Of a stretch of DNA of 64,000 bases, positions 1 to 14,413 are shown in pieces; the stretch's first letter is position 1; every line of letters begins with the position of its first letter. The position numbers and the translations under genes are program-made. Source of the DNA: Pratylenchus scribneri (taxonomy: Eukaryota; Nematoda; Chromadorea; Rhabditida; Pratylenchidae). The DNA lies in contig JAQSEB010000005.1 of the NCBI GenBank assembly GCA_030063045.1, positions 1,191,001 to 1,255,000 on the forward strand, read 5' to 3'. The notes under the pieces were generated by a model, which saw only the letters and a program-made list of their open reading frames with translations, was not told the DNA's origin and searched no databases.

Positions 1-2
1 AG

Positions 3-229
3 ATGGATAAGGAAGAGCCAAAATATAACGTCCGGCCTGACTTTGACAAAGCGGATTGGCGTGACATTGAAATCTTCAAATATGCCCGAGAATATGAGCG
101 AAAAACAAAAGGTAATCAAAAAAGCATATTTTTAATTCAATAATATTTAATTCATTTCCAGGAGAGAAGCAAGTTTTCTGGAAACCCGAAGAGCACTATG
201 TTCCGAATCGTATTGCGCCAAAAAAATGA
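3..229 (+). CDS. 3' end of an unidentified gene (partial)
   Basis: Two exons, 3-111 and 162-229, are joined by a 50-bp GT-AG intron (acceptor TTTCCAG, phase 1). The reading is open from an ATG at position 3, but that Met may be internal because the window starts here. The 58 visible residues are charged and end in VPNRIAPKK followed by TGA. They include an aromatic run (DKADWRDIEIFKYAREYE), and I see no signal peptide or membrane segment. An AATAAA at 290-295 fits its polyadenylation signal. The gene is convergent with the acetylcholinesterase gene, whose stop lies 150 bp away. I do not recognise the family. Confidence 0.6.
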
Positions 230-379
230 ACATGTTGAGAATATATTTTTGTGTAATGTTTTATCAAAAATTTATTTTAATCGGCTTTGAATAAAAATAT
301 GAAAAAAATACGATGACATAAAATTTGAATACCCGTTAAAAAAATGAGAATCAGGAAAAATTTTAAGTCCATTTATTCA
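230..379. terminator. Convergent 3' intergenic spacer
   Basis: This short AT-rich spacer separates the tail-to-tail unidentified gene (plus) and acetylcholinesterase (minus). AATAAA at 290-295 is placed about 60 bp after the plus-strand stop. No other structure is seen. Confidence 0.5.
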
Positions 380-542
380 TCAATTTCTTCCATCACATTT
401 TTGCTGTTGTTGATCAATTTCATCTGAATCCATTCTGCGATATATTTGATGCCTTTTATACTGTTCAAAATGGTTCTGCAATAAAATTAAATGTGTATTA
501 TGATTTATGAATTATTTTCGGCCATTTATCTTGATTTTGGTA

Positions 543-2230
543 TTGAAAACCCCCTGATTTGTTGTAATTGTAAAATTCTGATTTGCGGTTGTAATTGTAA
601 AATTCTGATTTGCGATTATAATTGTAAAATTCTGATTTGCGATTGTAATTGTAATTCTAACTTGTAATTGTAATTCTGATTTGCGATTGTAATTGTAAAA
701 TTCTGATTTGCGATTGTAATTGTAAAATTCTGATTTGCGATTGTAATTGTAAAATTCTGATTTGCGATTGTAGTTGTAATTCTAACTTGTAATTGTAATT
801 CTGATTTGCGATTGTAATTGTAATTCTGATTTGCGATTGTAATTGTAAAATTCTGATTTGCGATTGTAATTGTAAAATTCTGATTTGCGGTTGTAATTGT
901 AAAATTCTGATTTGCGATTGTAATTGTAAAATTCTGATTTGCGATTGTAATTGTAAAATTCTGATTTGCGATTATAATTGTAAAATTCTGATTTTCGATT
1001 GTAATTGTAAAATTCTGATTTGCGATTGTAATTGTAAAATTCTGATTTGCGATTGTAATTGTAATTCTAACTTGTAATTGTAAAATTCTGATTTGCGATT
1101 GTAATTGTAAAATTCTGATTTGCGATTGTAATTGTAAAATTCTGATTTGCGATTGTAATTGTAATTCTAACTTGTAATTGTAATTCTGATTTGCGATTGT
1201 AATTGTAATTCTGATTTGCGATTGTAATTGTAATTCTGATTTGCGATTGTAATTGTAATTCTGATTTGCGATTGTAATTCTGATTTGTGATTGTAATTTA
1301 ATTCTGATTTGTAATTGTAATTGTAATTCTGATTTGCGATTGTAATTTAATTCTGATTTGTAATTGTAATTGTAATTCTGATTTGCGATTGTAATTGTAA
1401 TTCTGATTTGCGATTGTAATTTAATTCTGATTTGTAATTGTAATTCTGATTTGCGATTGTAATTTAATTCTGATTTGTAATTGTAATTCTGATTTGCGAT
1501 TGTAATTGTAATTCTGATTTGTAATTGTAATTCTGATTTGCGATTGTAATTGTAATTCTGATTTGCGATTGTAATTGTAATTCTGATTTGCGATTGTAAT
1601 TGTAATTCCGATTTGCGATTGTAATTGTAATTCTGATTTGCGATTGTAATTGTAATTCTGATTTGCGATTGTAATTTCTGATTTGCGATTGTAATTGTAA
1701 TTTCTGATTTGTAATTGTAATTCTGATTTGTAATTGTAATTTCTGATTTGCGATTGTAATTGTAATTTCTGATTTGTAATTGTAATTCTGATTTGCGATT
1801 GTAATTGTAATTTCTGATTTGCGATTGTAATTGTAATTCTGATTTGCGATTGTAATTGTAATTCTGATTTGCGATTGTAATTGTAATTCTGATTTGTAAT
1901 TGTAATTCTGATTTGCGATTGTAATTCTGATTTGTAATTGTAATTCTGATTTGCGATTGTAATTCTGATTTGTAATTGTAATTCTGATTTGTAATTGTAA
2001 TTTCTGATTTGTAATTGTAATTCTGATTTGTAATTGTAATTTCTGATTTGTAATTGTAATTCTGATTTGTAATTGTAATTGTAATTTCTGATTTGTAATT
2101 GTAATTCTGATTTGCGATTGTAATTGTAATTTCTGATTTGCGATTGTAATTGTAATTCTGATTTGCGATTGTAATTGTAATTCTGATTTGTAATTGTAAT
2201 TCTGATTTGCGATTGTAATTGTAATTCTAA
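543..2230. repeat. AT-rich minisatellite in the last ace intron
   Basis: About 1.7 kb of variants of an 18-27 bp unit built from TTCTGATTTGCGATTGTAAT. It fills nearly all of the last ace intron (476-2314). On the minus strand it stays open as a long NYNYKSELQLQ-type peptide, but this is a by-product of unit composition: it begins in the preceding ace exon and crosses its splice donor. Confidence 0.95.
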
Positions 2231-3539
2231 GTTATAATATTGATAGAGCAATTCCTTCGAGTGAAAGAGTTCAAAATCGTAGCCTAAAATCCGCACATAA
2301 AAATTCACACCAACCTCCCAATCAACAATATATTCATGTTCCCATCGATCCATTTGTTGCTTCCATTTGATGAAAGATTCACCAATATCTGCTAAAAAAT
2401 TAAATTTTATATTTTTAAATTGTTAAAATGATATTCACTACCCGAAATTGAAATGAGTTTATTGACAAATTTCCAAAATGCACAACTTTTCCTTCTTGGC
2501 CCACTGCCAATCCTCTTTGCCCCTTTTCGATAATCCGATTCAACTGTCAAATTCATGTATTCCATTGTTTGTGAATTGTATGGAGGCCTAAAAATCAAAT
2601 TACATGAATCCGAAATTAACTTTTTCACCAAGAATCAGGAGTATATGAGCCATCAGGGTTACGGTTAGGATTGCCAGTTCTTGCAAAATTCGCCCAATAG
2701 CGCATAAAGCGAGAACTCAATTCATAAAATAGGCAAATATACATAATTATAAATATATTTATTTAATAAAATTGCTTACTTGTTCCTCTTTTGTATACTT
2801 GAACTGCATTCGATTATAGGGCTCGCCAAAAATGAAATTGATTTCATAGCCATGCAGAACACCTAAATAAATAAAGGTGGGATTTTTTTAATGAAATATC
2901 GAACCCATCCAAGCTGGCCAAGTTTGTTGTGTTGCCCGATGGGAGAATCTGAATTTGGAATTATTATTAGAAAAATTAACTTAATGCAAGTTTAATCAGT
3001 CAATCATTTTCTCTCTAAAGAAAATGAACAAATCTTCTAACCAATGAAACAGAAATCGTAAAATCTAAAGGAATTACTGGATGAAAAATTCTAAAGGCAA
3101 GGTCAATGTTTGAAATATAGAGAAATAATTAAGAATTCACCCTAAAATCCCAACAAATCACAAAAATCCATTAGAGAGAAAAATTTTAAAGCTGTTTGCT
3201 ATTTCGTGTTACGATGTCTATGCCCTTAATCTAAAAATTAAAATACAGTATATCTTCTCCATTTGGTTTTTATATTGAGATTTTGATATGCATACTCGGG
3301 GAAAACTCACACATAATAATATGTATCCGCTCCATGTTCGCTATGTGCCAACGCAAAATCGCTAAAAAGATAAATGTTGGCCAAATGAAAGGAATTTAAT
3401 GTTAATTTACTTGACATTACATGTGAAAAGCAAATCGCCCAACATTTTGTCCAGGCTATAAAAATGATTAATTTAATTTTTTAAAAAAACATTTAAAAAC
3501 TAGCTAAAAAGTTAATAACGGTTCAGAAGTTTACCCAAA

Positions 3540-3785
3540 AATCTTATATCCAATTGATAGATCTCATCAAGATGCATTATTGATTATTTTTTGGTTTGGG
3601 TTTAACTCAATTCTAAAATTAGTCTTGAACCATTAAACCAAAATGGGTTTAAACCGCTTAATACCCTTTAATTGTTGACCAAACCATGGAAAATTATATA
3701 CCATTCAATGCGTCCTGACCAGCTACATCCTAATGGGTATATTTGTTTGTGAATTCAGGATAAATCCTTCTTAAACCATTATAAT
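3540..3785. repeat. VNTR-bearing inverted-repeat element, 1 unit (ace intron)
   Basis: This is a copy of the intron-resident family described at 7868-9100, in reverse orientation. It has one copy of the internal core (CCCTTTAATTGTTGACC), flanked by the conserved arms (CATTCAATGCGTC on one side, TAGATCTCATCAAGATGC on the other). It lies within the 3456-3854 intron of ace. Confidence 0.75.
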
Positions 3786-3935
3786 TATTTTGGTGTTTTG
3801 CAGTTTTTTTTGGTCAATTTATTATTTAATTTTATCCCTAAAATATTTGCCCACCTATCAATCCATTGTTGCGATTTAACCGGCAATTCCTCCGGCTCAT
3901 AATGCAACACAATTGATTGGAGGGCAAGTGATGAT

Positions 3936-5177
3936 TAGGGCTGGCAAAAATAGTTGCCAAAAATCGCAAAATAGTTAACTAGAATAGTTGCCAAAAATCG
4001 CAAAATAGTTACATAAATAGTTGCAAAAACCCAAAATAGTGACAAAAATTTCAAAAAAAGTTACAATTTTTTATCGAAATAAAAGGTTAAAAATAGAAAA
4101 GAGATTTAAAAAATTCATTGATCAGATCGTTCTTGGTTATAATTGCAAATCAGATACATTTCGAGATTATTAATTTGAAACTCATTCGATTATCAGCCAA
4201 AATAGACTTATACATAGAGAAAGAACGCTCAACATCACAAGATGTGAGTGGTGAATATTTGTAAAATGGAATTAGATTTGGCGAAACATCACAATTATTG
4301 TTTTGGCCAGAAAGAATATTGCAGATTTGGGACATGATTTCGATTCCGGGATTATTGGAAACAATAAACTTGAATTTCTCTTGAATTTGTCTGCACTTTC
4401 TCCGATTGCCATTTCCATTTCATCTTGTACTTCGCCAAAGATTTGCAATTGTTCATAAATGGATAGGCCTTGTTTTTCCAATTTTGTGATCGATTCGGCC
4501 AATTTGGCAAAATTAGATTGGATATAGGCGAGGTCCTGCCAAACAGCATTTGTATAACAGGCCAAACTTTCCTCAATTGCGACGGCATCGTTCGGGTCTA
4601 AAGTATTCAAAACCTAAATTGATATTTTACAAAAAATCATTTTTAAGTTGTTTTTGTCGTTTTTCCTTTTCTGAAACTCGAAGAAGGGCACGTCTATGCT
4701 TCAATGTTTCATTGTGTTGTTTTAAATGACCAAATATTATTGTAGAACAATTTTGTTGAATAACCTTTTGTTGAACAAATTCCCGTTGTCTATTGGTCGT
4801 TGTAAATTTTATATAAACCTGTTGTTGACACGCTTCACAATAAATCCCTTTACCCTCTTTGGTAGTATTGATTGTATAAACTGAATTTCCATTTAATCGA
4901 TCAATCCACTGGCGAAACAATGCATATTTTGTATTATTTGGTGGCATTTTTAAGAAATTTCCAAAAAAAGTTATATAAAATAGTTGTTTTGGGCTGAAAT
5001 AGTGATCAAATAGTTAAATAGTTGCAAAGGTAGCAAAATAGTTAAAAATAGTGAAAAAAGTTGAAAAAAAGTTCAATATTTTGGGCTCAAACCAAGTTAG
5101 ATATGTTTTTTATTGCGTTTTTATGCATAAATAATGCTCCGCATAAAATAGTTAAATAACTATATTTGCCAGCCCTA
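3936..5177 (-). mobile_element. hAT element copy A (non-autonomous, 1242 bp), inserted in an ace exon
   Basis: The element is bounded by TAGGGCTGGCAAA inverted repeats and flanked by the 8-bp target duplication GTGATGAT at 3928-3935 and 5178-5185. Both are hAT signatures. Many AAATAGTT/AACTATTT motifs repeat just inside both ends and are candidate transposase sites. It encodes a 106-aa piece with a BED-like C-x2-C...H zinc-finger pattern (4627-4947), a 112-aa middle piece (4272-4610) and a hAT dimerisation motif, CDVERSFSMYKSIL (4150-4335). The bulk of a transposase is missing and the last two pieces are in different frames, so it must be moved in trans. The target is the coding exon for the region following the PRQILKSS motif of acetylcholinesterase. 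Confidence 0.95.
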
Positions 5178-7691
5178 GTGATGATTTGAGGATTTGTCGA
5201 GGCAACAAATTTGAAATACTTTTCAGCCAAATTTCTCGACTTTTAATGAATTCTCTTAAAAAATTTAAAATTGGAAGTTAAATTTTATTTAATTTGCCAA
5301 CTTTTTTTCGAAGAATTCCGATGGAGGGAAAACATCCTATTTGAAAGAATGGAAAATTTTTAAATTAAATTTAAATTTACAGCCAATTGGTAAACAATGA
5401 AGTAGATTGCCTCATCCCAATTGCTTCCGGCCAACAATTGGGTCTTCTTAAAATTGCCTTGCTTCAGGGATGTCCCAACACTTTCCACAAGGAAATCGCC
5501 ATCAATTACGGGCTATAAAAAAATTATTTAAAAACTTCATTTTTAAGTCAACTCAAAATCACTAAAGAGAATTTCTAATTTAAGCTACGGAGTTTAAGCT
5601 TTCAAGCCATAGGGAAAAGAAGGAAAATTAAATCACTTTCCGTGATATACCGTTTTCCTATTAGAATCACACCCTCGAGAGTCTCTGAATCTCTGAAATT
5701 AATAAGACAATGGGCCTCTAATAGGAAAAAAATGATTCCAGTTCGAAGCAGCACCTTTCTGAAAAAAATATTTAATTTAATATCATTTATTTGGGCATAA
5801 AATAAAAAAAAATAGAATGTTTCGAGTTTGGAAATTTCGTAAATGCCATTGCTTTTGAACTTCGACTATTTGTTCAAAAATGCCACAGTGGTTTAAACTC
5901 TGACAATTCCAAATGGTTCAAAAATTGGTTTAAAATTTTATTTAAAAAAAAATATAGACTCGGATTACGACTTAAAAGCTAGTGTTTGGGAAGATTTAGG
6001 AAAACACCAAAGTCAACAACTCAAATGCTAAATTCTGCTTCTTCGATCTGAAAAGTACTATTATCAATTTTAAAGTCAAAAATATTAATAATTTTTTTCC
6101 ATTTCTCTGCGTGATTTTTGCTGTAGCGAATTTTTTACAGTCTAGTTTAGATATTTTATTAGATATCTAAAATATACTTATTAGTACTTACCACCCATGG
6201 AAAGTCGGCAAATTCCATAACCGGACTCCATTCAGCGTCTCTTTATTTAATATTCCAAATAATATTTTTTCCTTCAATATGCTCTACCGTAATTTTTCTG
6301 AAGATGCCTCCAGCAGGCACCGTAACACTTCATCCATATTCCATTTTTCAGGTGGCAAATGAGACATGGAAATATTGCTTGAGGTGTTCCCGCATTTCAT
6401 GTATTCTAATGAAATGGAAAATTGATTTTTGGCTGACAAATTACCATAAAGTATGATGGCTCGATGCAATGCCACCTTATCATTTAAAAATAACATTAAT
6501 TTTAAAAACGATTTAATTTACATAAAAAGGAATTAATCTACATAATTTATTTTTCATGCCAACCAACTTGACCATGAAATATAAGGTTTATTAAGAACAG
6601 GCAGGCGGATATAAAACTTTGAATACGCGGAATTAATTTCTAATTATACCGAGAGAATTAATTTCCAAAATAAAACAAAGGAAATTGATTTCTAATTTAA
6701 CAGGTGGAATTAAATTAAAAGAAATAATTATAGTCTTAAAACAGGCTGAATTAGTCTAATTGATTTAGTTTAGATCAGGTTTAGGTTAGCATAAGGTTTA
6801 ATGGCTGATAAAATAAAATCAAATTTGTGATGTCCAGGTTTGACATTAAAATCCCAATTTTTTGATACGAAAGCTTTTATATATTTTTTATATAATAAAA
6901 AACATTCCCCATTTTCTGACTTGTGTATTTTCCACTGCCCATGGCGCTGTAGCAGATCCCGATTGGATAATGGCCCGAGCAAAGAATGGCTGAGAACGTG
7001 GAGAAAGCATATGCCTTAAATAAGGAAAATATAAAAATTAAAAAAATTAATTTTAACTAAAAAATGACTGAATTTACAAAAAATTTCATGTAGAAAATTT
7101 AGCGTTTTAGGGCCGACATTTGTCCAAATCAAACTTTTTTACTATGCTCCAAAAGCTTAGCCCTAACCTAAATCTTAGACTAAAATAATCTAAAATCATA
7201 TTATTCTATTAGAAGCCCAGTCTCTAATAGAAGTCCACCCATCGAAAAATTCATGTCAAAAATAACCAATTTAGAGGGGTGAAATTAAGCCGAAAATAAG
7301 CAATTTTTATCTCTTAAATTTCTGAAAACTCCCTACCAAGGAGAGCTGTGAAATTTATAAGCACATGGCTTCTAATAGAATAAATACATATGGACTAAAA
7401 ATAATTCTTATATATACAGTCATTTTTTGTAAATTAATTTAATTTCAATATTTAATTTGATTATTTATTGTAATTAAATTAGGACATTGAAACGGATGCG
7501 GCGCCGGCACTCTCTCCAAAAAGTGTAATCTGTGATGGATCACCGCCAAAGACTAAAATTGAACAAAGTAATTAACATTTTAATACGGCCAGAATTGACC
7601 TTGAATATTTTTATGAACCCATTTAAGTGCCAAAAGTTGATCCCAAAGTCCCATATTTCCTGAAAAATATTCCATATAATTATAAAAATTA

Positions 7692-7817
<126 letters not shown>

Positions 7818-7867
7818 TTAAAGTAAAAAAAAAATTTTGTCGAAAAAACAATGAAAATTGCCGAAGG

Positions 7868-9358
<1,491 letters not shown>

Positions 9359-9617
9359 TTAAATAAAAATTTTACCTGGACTTTGAACACAAGATTCACG
9401 AAATCCTATAAATAATACTGTATTAATAATTTTATTAATTTTTTTTTGTAGAATGAAAAATAAAATATTTAATTAATAAATTTATTGATTTTTTTTAATA
9501 GAATTAAAAATAATTTATATTAAATAATTTTTTTTGAAGAATTAAAAAAATATTTAATAATTTTATTAATTTTTTGTAGAATATTAAAATATATATTTTT
9601 TTTTTATAATTTTATTA

Positions 9618-9845
<228 letters not shown>

Positions 9846-10397
9846 TCAAAGTCAATTTGCTCGAAAATTAACAATCTAAATCAATTTATTTAATTTTGGG
9901 GAAGTTCAATTTATCATCGAGTCAACTTGACGCCATTTAAAATAACTTATCAAAGATTGAACCAATTTTGATGATTTTGGTATCAAATTAAAGAGCAGAC
10001 TTTAGGCTATGAAATGAAATTAATTTTATTTAAATTGGTTCAGAATTGATGGAGTTGTGACCAAAAAAAGCCCATGAAAATTTGGCTAATCCTTTGTAAG
10101 AGGCTTTTAAATGATTTTGGTTCATAATTCCAACAATTCTGAATCAATTAAAATAAAATTAATTTCATTTGATTGGCAAAAGTCTGCTTTTTAATTAAAA
10201 AAAATCTTCAGAATTGGTTCATTCCTTAACGAATTAATATGAACCGCGAAAAATCGACTTGACGATAAAGTGGGGCTTAATTCAATTAATTTATAAATAT
10301 AATATATTTCACCTGAATTAAAAAAGCAAATAGGAAAATAATGGATTGTTGAAGGAAATAATTGGTGAATAATTTTTTGCCGACAGCACCATTCATT

Positions 10398-10430
10398 TCA
10401 CATTTTTCTTATGATTGATGCTTTGGGCAT
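10398..10430 (-). promoter_or_regulatory. Candidate 10-codon upstream ORF in the ace leader
   Basis: A short ATG-to-TGA frame (MPKASIIRKM) ends one base before the ace start codon at 10394-10396. It starts directly after a good splice acceptor (CTACTGCAG), so a leader spliced or trans-spliced at that site would begin with this ATG. The arrangement could lower initiation at the ace start. It may equally be chance. Confidence 0.35.
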
Positions 10431-11984
10431 CTGCAGTAGAGGAAACAATAATTCATTGTGAGGCTTTGGAATCAAGAAAAATGGACATATTTAAATTGCA
10501 GAAAAAATGATTGAATTTATACAAATTCTTCAAAAATAATCAAATCATTTTTTGAGGCTATAGTTTGGTCATAAATGGGTGTGTATGGATTTAGGAGAAG
10601 GGCTAGGTAAGGGATAAGAATCTTAAATAAGTTTGATTTGGCCAAATTAATGGACTCAAAAAAAAGATAATTCTTCGGATGAAATGAAAAGTTTCTCTGC
10701 AAATTCGATCATTTTTCAGCAAATTAATATAATACTTCTTTAAGAAAAAATGATGGAGAATTGTGGAAAGAAAGAAAGACCAAATGATTGGTTTGTGGAA
10801 AGTGGAAACCCATTTTTCACAAAGGCTAAGGAGGAAGAATAATCGGTCATCATCATCATTTTTGGCCTATATTTTTCCCGCCGTGATCATTTCCTCCTCC
10901 TTTAGTCCCTGCTCCCTTCCCTATAGACTGCCGCCAGTTGCGGTGCGGTCATCGTTAAATTTCCACCTTCATAAAAGAGGGAAAAAAACTTCCACTTTTT
11001 CATTTTTCTAGTCAATATTCGTGGAGAGAAAATGGGAAGGGGATAATGTCAATCAAATCTGCTTAGACCCTCTCTCGATTTCGAGACAATGGGAGAGACG
11101 GCTCAAGGGGGCAGAATTTGGCCTCAAATCAGTGGGAAAAAAAAAGGGAAAATGTGGAGAATTGGCATTGCCAAAAGTCATTGAAGTTTTTGGTTGGCGG
11201 TTGATGAGTGTTGTGAGGCCAGCCGGCTAACTTTGCTGCGAATGAACCAGCCAAACTAAAACCAAACAACAGCTGTTCCCACCTCAGCATCCGCAAAGTT
11301 TTGCACTCTTCTCAAAAGTCACACAAAGTTGGGTCTTGGGTGGTGTGTTTAAAAAAGTGATGATGGTTGGGGGGATTTAATTTGTGGAAAGAAATGGGGG
11401 GAAATTTTGAGGGTGGAAGAATGAATGGGAATGGGAAGAGAATTGGTTTATTTTCCCATTTTTGTGTGGGTCTTCTCAAATATCATCACATCACAAAAAT
11501 ATATAATATTTGGAAGGTGTAATCCTCTTTTGGGTTTTGTTTTTCTTACCAAAAGGTGACGATGAATTCTTCCTTTTTCAAGCCTTTTTTATTAGACAAT
11601 TTTTTTTGGATTTTTGAGGGTAATAAATTCGAATTACCGTACATTCTCTAATAGAAGCCCCCTCTCTAATATACGCATAATTTTGAAGATTTTTAGGGAA
11701 GAATTTTTACGGTTTTTTTGGAGTGTCTCTGAAATTTATTAGTCGCTGGGTTCTTAATAGAGAATTTACGGTACTTCAAATATCATCACAAAAATATATA
11801 TAATATTGGAAGGTGTAATCCTCTTTTGGTTTTGTTTTTCTGCCAATTGGTGATGAAGAATTCTTACTTTTGCCACACCTTTCTTTTAATAGGCAATTTG
11901 CAATGTAATTTCCTTTCTTCAAATCAATTTTTCCATCAGGGATTTATTTCACCGAAAAGATGGTGGAATCAAAGAAGACAATAA
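10431..11984. promoter_or_regulatory. ace upstream / lectin downstream region
   Basis: No gene is recognised. The part nearest ace includes CT- and GA-rich runs around 10830-11150, and 11230-11300 carries CCAGCCAAACTAAAACC-type sequence, giving base composition unlike the AT-rich introns. It may hold the ace promoter, but no defined element can be named. A small fold-back of the CCGTA..CTCTAATAGAAGCC family sits at about 11634-11775. Open frames at 10763-11011 and 11021-11230 show no domain. Confidence 0.4.
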
Positions 11985-12433
11985 AGCTACGTTCACAGAA
12001 ATGGAGACAACGCATTGGCTCCAAGAGGAGTAGGATTTTCTAAGACATACAAAAAAATTTTCTATCGGACCGGACCAAAAAAATAATTTTTATACCGAAA
12101 AAAATAGAGCAGAATTTACTGTATCAGATAGTATAATTTGACGATTTTTTGACGAGTAAAAAAATTACTAGAATTTTTGGAGCCAACGGCTAGGCAAAAC
12201 GCAGAGCCAACGATTCAAATGCTCCGGCGTTGGCTACAAAAATTTTCATAATTTTTCTACCTTTCAGAAATGTTTATAAAAATTTACTATCTGATACAGT
12301 AAAAAGTCTGCTCTATTTTTAAGTATAAAAATTATTATTTTTTTGGTCCGATAGAAAAAATTTTTTTGTAGGTCCCCAAAAATCTTACTCCTCTTGGAGT
12401 CAATGCATTGCATCCGTTTCTGTGAACGTAGCT
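11985..12433. mobile_element. Tourist/Harbinger-like MITE (449 bp)
   Basis: Long inverted arms (about 150 bp, imperfect) begin AGCTACGTTCACAGAAA and end with the complement. It is flanked by TAA at 11982-11984 and 12434-12436, a 3-bp target duplication typical of PIF/Harbinger MITEs. There is no coding capacity. Confidence 0.8.
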
Positions 12434-12902
12434 TAACAGATAAAAGAGGATTTGTTTTATTATAGTTTATCAAATTTATTTGAAACAGTGAATGTTTAAT
12501 TAAAATTCAAAAATATGGATCAAATGAAATATGAATAATGATTAAATGAATATGAATGACAAAGAAAGAGGATAATTTCACTTTATACAAAAATTAATAT
12601 CTAAATGAACACAAAATTTAATAAAATTCGCTCAAAATTTGCACACTGTCGCCGGTGACCAAGGCACGTCGCATGGCATATCATCCCAACGGGCTGGCTC
12701 ATTCGATGCAGTCACACTGACGCGCACACAATTGGTTACATGCGGCTGGTCGGGTTGATTGTACCATCCGGTGTTCGATGTAGCCCAGGGGTAGACCTAA
12801 ATTTATAACAAATTAAAAATGAGGAATAATAAATGGACCGATAATGAAATTATTTAGGCATCAAAATCAGTTATTTAGGCAGTAACTAACCAATTCTGTA
12901 TT

Positions 12903-13254
12903 ACGGCACTTGCGGACCCGATACTTGCGGACGAAGTGGTCTGGCGTCGATGGTGGTAATGCTGGTGTGGACTTGTTTATAGCATTTTATTAGGCATAAA
13001 ATTAGCTACAAAATGACATCAAAAGCATTGGCCAAGGTTGGATATTCACCGAGTTATGGGTAAAAAACAGCCAACAATTTTAATTAAAATCAACGGTTTT
13101 TTGGCCATAACTCAGTGAATATCCAACATTGGGCAAAGCTGTTGGTGTCATTTTGTAGCTAATTTTATGCCTAATAAAATGCTCTAAACAATTCCACACC
13201 AGCTTTACCACCATCGACGCCAGACCATTTTGTCCGCAAGTGTCGGCCAACCAA
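12903..13254. mobile_element. Fold-back MITE, ACTTGCGGAC family, copy 1
   Basis: Two arms of about 150 bp form an inverted repeat around a short AATTAAAAT-type centre. The outer ends read ACTTGCGGACGAAGTGGTC and its complement, ending in TGTCCGCAAGTGTCGGCC. The arms include the conserved TTTTATTAGGCATAAAATTAGC. It sits in a lectin intron. Related loci: 28256-28607 (duplicate), 36437-36775, 39168-39510. Confidence 0.8.
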
Positions 13255-14413
13255 CTTTTCATGTCGAAAAATTTGCAATTTTTAAGGCCCATATAACTTG
13301 GCCAACCGCCTCGCTCCGCTCGGTAGTTATGCACTTCCTCTAATACTATGCCTAATCCCAAGTCCTAACATTTTCATTTTGTTATGGCCAGTTTATATTG
13401 CCCTAAAAACGGACCAGAACGATTGAGTCCCCACGTTTGAAACCATTGATAACACATGTGTATATAATGATTAAGAGATGATTTGAGACATGAGAGAATA
13501 GAGAAGGATGGTGATTTTTGCTATACAAAATCAATTAGTTTATTTATACATGCGTATATTAATATAATTATTATTGAATTCAAAATCTATCTATATACAC
13601 ATATGTATTTGTCTATAATGATTAAATTACACAACTAATTTAGATTCGCAAACTATATTTGGAACTTTTTGATTATTTAATTCATTTTCTCCATAGTCAA
13701 AACCTCAGCAGATACGCATTTTTGAGGCAATATTTAAAAAATTGGGTCTTCCCTTTTCTCTCAGCTGGTAATAATCATTTAGTATACAAATATCTACGGG
13801 GACTCAAACATTACCGACCGTTAAAAATGCAAATTTTTCGTCACGAAAAGTTGATGCCTACGTAAATATAAATGATTTTGATGCCTAAATAATTTTATCT
13901 TATTATAAACTATAATAAAGCGGTCGGACACATACCCCACCAGCCACATTGGCTCCGAAGTCGACGACAGTTCCGTCGTTCCAGTTCAGTCCGTTCACCC
14001 AGCCATTTGGCGCTCGGCTTAGCACCATTCCTATCATAAAGCCATTAATAGTGGGATTGGCGGATTTGACGAGATCTGTGGAATAATAGGATTTTATTTT
14101 AATTTTTTTATTTTGCAAAATTATCAATAATTTTGAATTATTTTAAATCATTATGACAGACCAAAGACAAAGTTATTCTCCGCTGCGCTGTGAATTGACA
14201 CCATGCTTGCGTTGAATATAGAACAAAGACGCTGAAAATGCACCATGGTTCCTGGTTGGCTGGAAGAGACGAAAGCCTTGAATTCAAGAAGAGAAAAATA
14301 TTGAAATATCTTTTCTGATTTTTTATTTTTAAAAAAACAAGAAGGCCAATAACTTTCCGAACAACCCTATATTTTTGGATCTAAAATGGCTAAATCACAA
14401 GATTAGATTTTTT

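Noticed and set aside
1421..2353. 310-codon minus-strand open frame rich in NYNYKSELQLQ
   Set aside because: Its first 20-odd codons are a real ace exon. The rest is minisatellite read past a GT donor. Not a separate gene.
10763..11230. Two plus-strand open frames upstream of ace
   Set aside because: No recognisable motif, low-complexity Ser/Lys content and no splice-consistent extension. They probably lie in promoter sequence.
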